A stretch of 8,991 bases of DNA, from assembly GCA_035272265.1 (NCBI GenBank), contig DATEQV010000412.1, positions 1 through 8,991 of the forward strand, in the 5' to 3' direction. A model generated the notes under the pieces. The model had not been told where the DNA came from, did no database searches, and worked only from the letters and a program-made list of their open reading frames with translations. Within the stretch, counting starts at the first letter, position 1, and the number at the start of each line of letters is the position of its first letter. The position numbers and the translations under genes were made by a program. This stretch comes from Acidisphaera sp035272265. GTDB lineage: Bacteria > Pseudomonadota > Alphaproteobacteria > Acetobacterales > Acetobacteraceae. Below, in pieces: positions 6,380 to 8,991 of the stretch.

Positions 6380-7570
6380 GTGACGCGCGCGAAACGCTGC
6401 CTGTTCCGCCTGCCTGCGCTGATCGGCGCCGGACTGCTGGCGTTCTTCGCCTTCCAGATCGCGTGGAACGCAAGCGCGGGCGCGCGCTGGCCGCTACTGG
6501 CGTTCCATCTGAAATATCCGCCCGGCTACGTGCCCGGCGGGGGGACGCCGCTCACCTTGGCGAACCTGCTGGACGGTGCCTACCAGCGTGACGCGGCGGT
6601 GCGGCTCGGCGTGCAGTCGATGATCTATCGCGAGGCCGTGCGCTGGAAGCACCAGATCTACTATTCGCTGCTCGGCCTTTCGGGGGTGTCGAACATCCTC
6701 GTCGGCAAGGACCGCGAGCTGATCGAGACGGCGTATTCCAACGAATACTGCCGGCGCGATCCGGACGAGATGCGCAAGGCAGCACTGCCCTGGGCGGAGC
6801 GCATCCGCACGCTGCAGGACGAGGTGCAGGCGCGCGGCCAGATGTTCCTGTATGTGGTCACGCCATCGAAGGTGGCGCTGCACCCGGAATACCTCCCGTC
6901 CGGCTGGCCGTGTCCCGGACGCGCGCATGGCGCCGAGAAGATGGAGATCTACCGCCAGGCGCTGCGTGCGGCGGGCGTGCGCTTCGTCGACGGCCCGGCG
7001 CTGATGCGCGCCGCACTCGGGCACTACACGCTCGATCTGTATCCGCGCGGCGGCATCCACTGGAACATGATCGGGGCCGCGCTGGCGGGGCAGGAAGTGG
7101 TGACGGCGCTGAACGCGCAGGGCGCAAACCTGTCGCCGTTCACGTTCACCGTGGGCACCACCTACGATGCGATCGACTGGGACCAGGACCTGTACGAGAT
7201 CCTAAACTTGGTCATCAAGGACCCCTACCCGGTGCCGGCGTTGACGTACCAGTCGCAGACGGATGGGCCCTGCCATCCCAACCGCATTGCCGAGGTCGCC
7301 GGCAGCTTCATCTTCCAAATCAACGAGGCGTTGGAACACACCGCGTGCCCGCCCGACGTGCGCCCGTATTTCTACTGGAAGAACCTGACGACGCGCGCGC
7401 CGAACGGGTTCCTGCGCCGGCAGCCAGAGAACCCCGAGCAGCGTCGCGCCGACATCCTGGACTGGGCGAACATCGTGATCCTGGAGGAGAACGAGTCCTC
7501 GCTGCCGAACTCGGTGCACGGGAACAAGCTGATGGCACTGCTTGGGCCCAATGCGGAGGCACGCCGGTAG
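6380..7570 (+). CDS. AlgJ/AlgX-like polysaccharide O-acetyltransferase (SGNH-type)
   Basis: This 396-residue protein has an N-terminal membrane anchor or uncleaved signal (hydrophobic residues about 12-27 after RAKR) and a periplasmic domain. Residues 108-114 (VGKDREL) match the VGKDGWL-type entry motif of AlgX/AlgJ relatives. FLYVVTPSKVALHPEYLPSG fits the core strand. RGGIHWNMIGA holds His227 of the DxH motif, but the aspartate position is Gly225. AGSFIFQI at 307-314 supplies the likely nucleophile Ser309, in place of the usual GDSF. NIVILEENESSLPN near the end matches the family's C-terminal strand. The GTG start follows the AlgI-like stop (TGA C GTG), so the two are a coupled pair. The likely role is acetyl transfer to a secreted glycan. 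Whether it is catalytically normal without the aspartate is open. Confidence 0.82.
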   Translation: MTRAKRCLFRLPALIGAGLLAFFAFQIAWNASAGARWPLLAFHLKYPPGYVPGGGTPLTLANLLDGAYQRDAAVRLGVQSMIYREAVRWKHQIYYSLLGLSGVSNILVGKDRELIETAYSNEYCRRDPDEMRKAALPWAERIRTLQDEVQARGQMFLYVVTPSKVALHPEYLPSGWPCPGRAHGAEKMEIYRQALRAAGVRFVDGPALMRAALGHYTLDLYPRGGIHWNMIGAALAGQEVVTALNAQGANLSPFTFTVGTTYDAIDWDQDLYEILNLVIKDPYPVPALTYQSQTDGPCHPNRIAEVAGSFIFQINEALEHTACPPDVRPYFYWKNLTTRAPNGFLRRQPENPEQRRADILDWANIVILEENESSLPNSVHGNKLMALLGPNAEARR

Positions 7571-7642
7571 CGATCAGGCGGCGGCGATCTCGTCCGGCAA
7601 ACGGCGAGCAGCGGTTGGCGATCAGGACAGGAGCGACAGCGG

Positions 7643-7659
7643 CCTCGGCTTCGTCGAGG
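7643..7659. terminator. Possible hairpin in the convergent gap
   Basis: CCTCGGC at 7643-7649 pairs with GTCGAGG at 7653-7659, with one G-U pair and a 3-nt loop. It lies in the 99-nt gap between two converging genes and could terminate in either direction. No T-run is present on either strand. Confidence 0.25.
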
Positions 7660-7669
7660 AACAGGCGGA

Positions 7670-8767
7670 TCATTCGGCGAGGGACGCGCGGGCGGCCACC
7701 GGCTCGGCCGCCAACGGCGCGCCGCGCGTGTAGATCGCGGCGAAGAAGCGGTCGGTGACCGAGGTGTCGACGGGGCGCGTGAGCAGGCTGACGACGACGA
7801 ACACGGCGATGTTGGCGATCAGCTTGGCGAGCAGCATGACGACGTTGTTGCCCGGCACCGGGTGGCTCGCGAAGATCAGGATGGCGGCGAAGCCCACGGT
7901 GATCACCGCCACCTTCACGAGCTGGTAGAACGGCATGAATACGGCCTGCAGCTTCAGCGTGCGCGGGCCCCGGCCGGTGTAGGCGACGTTGAACCACTGC
8001 GGCCACATCCACTGGCCGAAGCCGGTCAGCAGCACGGTCGTGACGAACCAGGACAGGCCGAGCTTGCCGGTGGGACCGGGCATCGTGATGCGCGCCGGCA
8101 CCTCGGTCGCCAGGCGCTGGAACATCGTGCCGAAGTCGCCGAAATAGGTGAGCGGCACGACCACGAACAGCGTGGCGATCGAGACGAACATCAGGATGTC
8201 CTTGACCGCCGATTGCAACGCGCTGCCCTTGATGCCGCCGAAGAACACGGCAAGCGTGAGGATGACGAAGCCGAGCACCTCCGCCTCGGTCAGGTCGACG
8301 CGGCCTTCGAGCAGCACGCTGATGACCGCGCCGAGACCTTCGATGTTGAGGTCGACATAGGCGATCATGATGAGCGCGGTGCAGAAGGCGACGAAGATGC
8401 CCAAGGCCCGGCTCTGGTAGCGTCCGCTGATGAAGTCGGCTTGCGTGACGAAGCCGAAGCGCCGGCCGAGCAGCCACACCGCCGGCAGCACGAAGAAGCC
8501 GAGCGCATAGCCGACGTCGTTGGTGGCCACGTTGTAGAACACGCCGCCGCCGCGCGCGTAGGCAAAGCCGGCGAGGCCGAGGAAGGTGAAGGCGGTGTAG
8601 ACCTCGGTGCCGAGCAGGAACCAGGTCATCACCGGGCCCATGCCGCGGTTGTTGACCACCCAGCCCTCGAGCGTGCGCGAGGCCTTCGTGCCGCCCTGGA
8701 TGCCGAGCCAGGTGACCAGCAGGACGCCGAGCAGCACGACGCCCAGTACGATTTGCATCGGGTCCAT
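7670..8767 (-). CDS. Sodium:solute symporter family protein, internally truncated
   Basis: This 365-residue polytopic protein belongs to the sodium:solute symporter (SSS) family, whose members usually have about 480-500 residues and 13 helices. Helices 1-8 are recognisable in order: IVLGVVLLGVLLVTWLGIQ; TWFLLGTEVYTAFTFLGLAG; VGYALGFFVLPAVWLLGRR with the FVTQADFISGRYQSR loop; IFVAFCTALIMIAYVDLNIE; VLGFVILTLAVFFGGIKGSA; a sixth ending VVVPLTYFG; WFVTTVLLTGFGQWMWPQWF; and FYQLVKVAVITVGFAAILIF. After PGNNVVMLLAK (to residue 315) the chain jumps to LIANIAVFVVVSLLTRPV, which resembles the last helix of the family. Helix 9, with the family's sodium-site residues, and the following helices are missing, while the reading frame stays open. 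Substrate is unknown. It follows the DUF3311 gene by two nucleotides. It may be non-functional, or the deletion may be an assembly error. Confidence 0.82.
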   Translation of the reverse strand: MDPMQIVLGVVLLGVLLVTWLGIQGGTKASRTLEGWVVNNRGMGPVMTWFLLGTEVYTAFTFLGLAGFAYARGGGVFYNVATNDVGYALGFFVLPAVWLLGRRFGFVTQADFISGRYQSRALGIFVAFCTALIMIAYVDLNIEGLGAVISVLLEGRVDLTEAEVLGFVILTLAVFFGGIKGSALQSAVKDILMFVSIATLFVVVPLTYFGDFGTMFQRLATEVPARITMPGPTGKLGLSWFVTTVLLTGFGQWMWPQWFNVAYTGRGPRTLKLQAVFMPFYQLVKVAVITVGFAAILIFASHPVPGNNVVMLLAKLIANIAVFVVVSLLTRPVDTSVTDRFFAAIYTRGAPLAAEPVAARASLAE

Positions 8768-8769
8768 GG

Positions 8770-8982
8770 TCAGTCGCGCACGCCGGTGCCGATGCCGCCC
8801 GCACGGCGGTCGATCAGATAGACCGCGCCGAGGATGGCGGGGCTGACGATCGGGATCAGCACGAACCAGAAATACAGCGGCGGCATGCCGAGGATCGCCG
8901 GCTCCGCGCGGTTGAACCAGAGGACCGGGCCAAGGATGTAGAGGCCGGTGACGGCGACCACGCCGGCGATCCAGGCGATCAT
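8770..8982 (-). CDS. DUF3311 family small membrane protein
   Basis: This is a 70-residue protein with two predicted membrane helices (about residues 5-22 and 36-60). The conserved segment LWFNRAEPAILGMPPLYFWF is the pattern of DUF3311 proteins, which are usually encoded directly upstream of a sodium:solute symporter, as here. Its stop precedes the symporter ATG by only two nucleotides, so translation is probably coupled. It is presumed to be an accessory or small subunit of the symporter; no molecular role is established that I can cite. The ATG at 8982 is 9 nt from the window edge. The bases before it read AAAACCTCC on the coding strand, which is not a ribosome binding site, so the true start could lie further upstream, outside the window. 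Confidence 0.83.
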   Translation of the reverse strand: MIAWIAGVVAVTGLYILGPVLWFNRAEPAILGMPPLYFWFVLIPIVSPAILGAVYLIDRRAGGIGTGVRD

Positions 8983-8991
8983 GGAGGTTTT

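Noticed and set aside
7614..7822. A 12-bp identical repeat, GTTGGCGATCAG, at 7614-7625 and 7811-7822
   Set aside because: It looked like a possible trace of the symporter deletion, but one or more 12-bp repeats are expected by chance in 9 kb. The copy after the gene is not followed by symporter-like coding sequence.
7320..8804. Minus-strand open frame of 494 codons in another frame over the symporter, running into the AlgJ-like gene
   Set aside because: It overlaps the symporter, whose own frame gives clean membrane helices. This frame gives Arg/His-rich sequence. It also does not restore the missing helices.
7862..8821. Plus-strand open frame of 319 codons opposite the symporter
   Set aside because: Its composition (Glu/His/Asp-rich, repetitive) is that of antisense to membrane-helix codons. 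No motif is recognisable.

Overview
The window reads as ordinary chromosomal DNA of a very GC-rich alphaproteobacterium. The phasin, the long bL25 (Ctc form), the rplY-pth-ychF order and the COQ9/TetR-like gene beside proC suggest Rhodospirillales, perhaps the Acetobacteraceae. That placement is inferred from gene content and order, not from a database search. Coding density is high. Ten genes account for nearly all of the sequence, and no gap exceeds 300 bases. I see no tRNA, rRNA, CRISPR array or complete insertion sequence.

Layout. Positions 1-144 are a comparatively AT-rich leader (about half G+C) bounded by a 9-bp inverted repeat. Then, all on the plus strand: proC (proline biosynthesis, 145-945); a TetR/COQ9-like protein with a disordered acidic tail (1027-1791); a phasin of polyhydroxyalkanoate granules (1904-2353); and the translation cluster rplY-pth-ychF (2501-4886), whose three genes lie 12-22 nt apart. 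A two-gene O-acetylation module follows (4954-7570): an AlgI-like MBOAT membrane acyltransferase, then an AlgJ/AlgX-like SGNH-type protein one nucleotide downstream. On the minus strand, converging on that module, is a two-gene transporter unit: a DUF3311 small membrane protein (8982-8770, start close to the window edge) and, two nucleotides later, a sodium:solute symporter (8767-7670).

How the genes work together. rplY, pth and ychF are housekeeping translation genes. The AlgI/AlgJ pair should move acetyl groups across the inner membrane onto an exported polysaccharide. No glycan polymerase is present here, so its substrate is encoded elsewhere. The DUF3311/symporter pair is a recurrent transporter arrangement. 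The symporter here appears to lack about 120-130 internal residues (helix 9 to about helix 12), the region that carries part of the sodium site in this family, so it may be a decayed gene or an assembly artefact.

I found no convincing novel multi-gene system. The points most worth a second look are the internally deleted symporter, the glycine in place of the catalytic aspartate in the AlgJ-like protein, the tandem 14-bp repeats before the phasin gene, and the inverted-repeat-bounded AT-rich leader at the left end.
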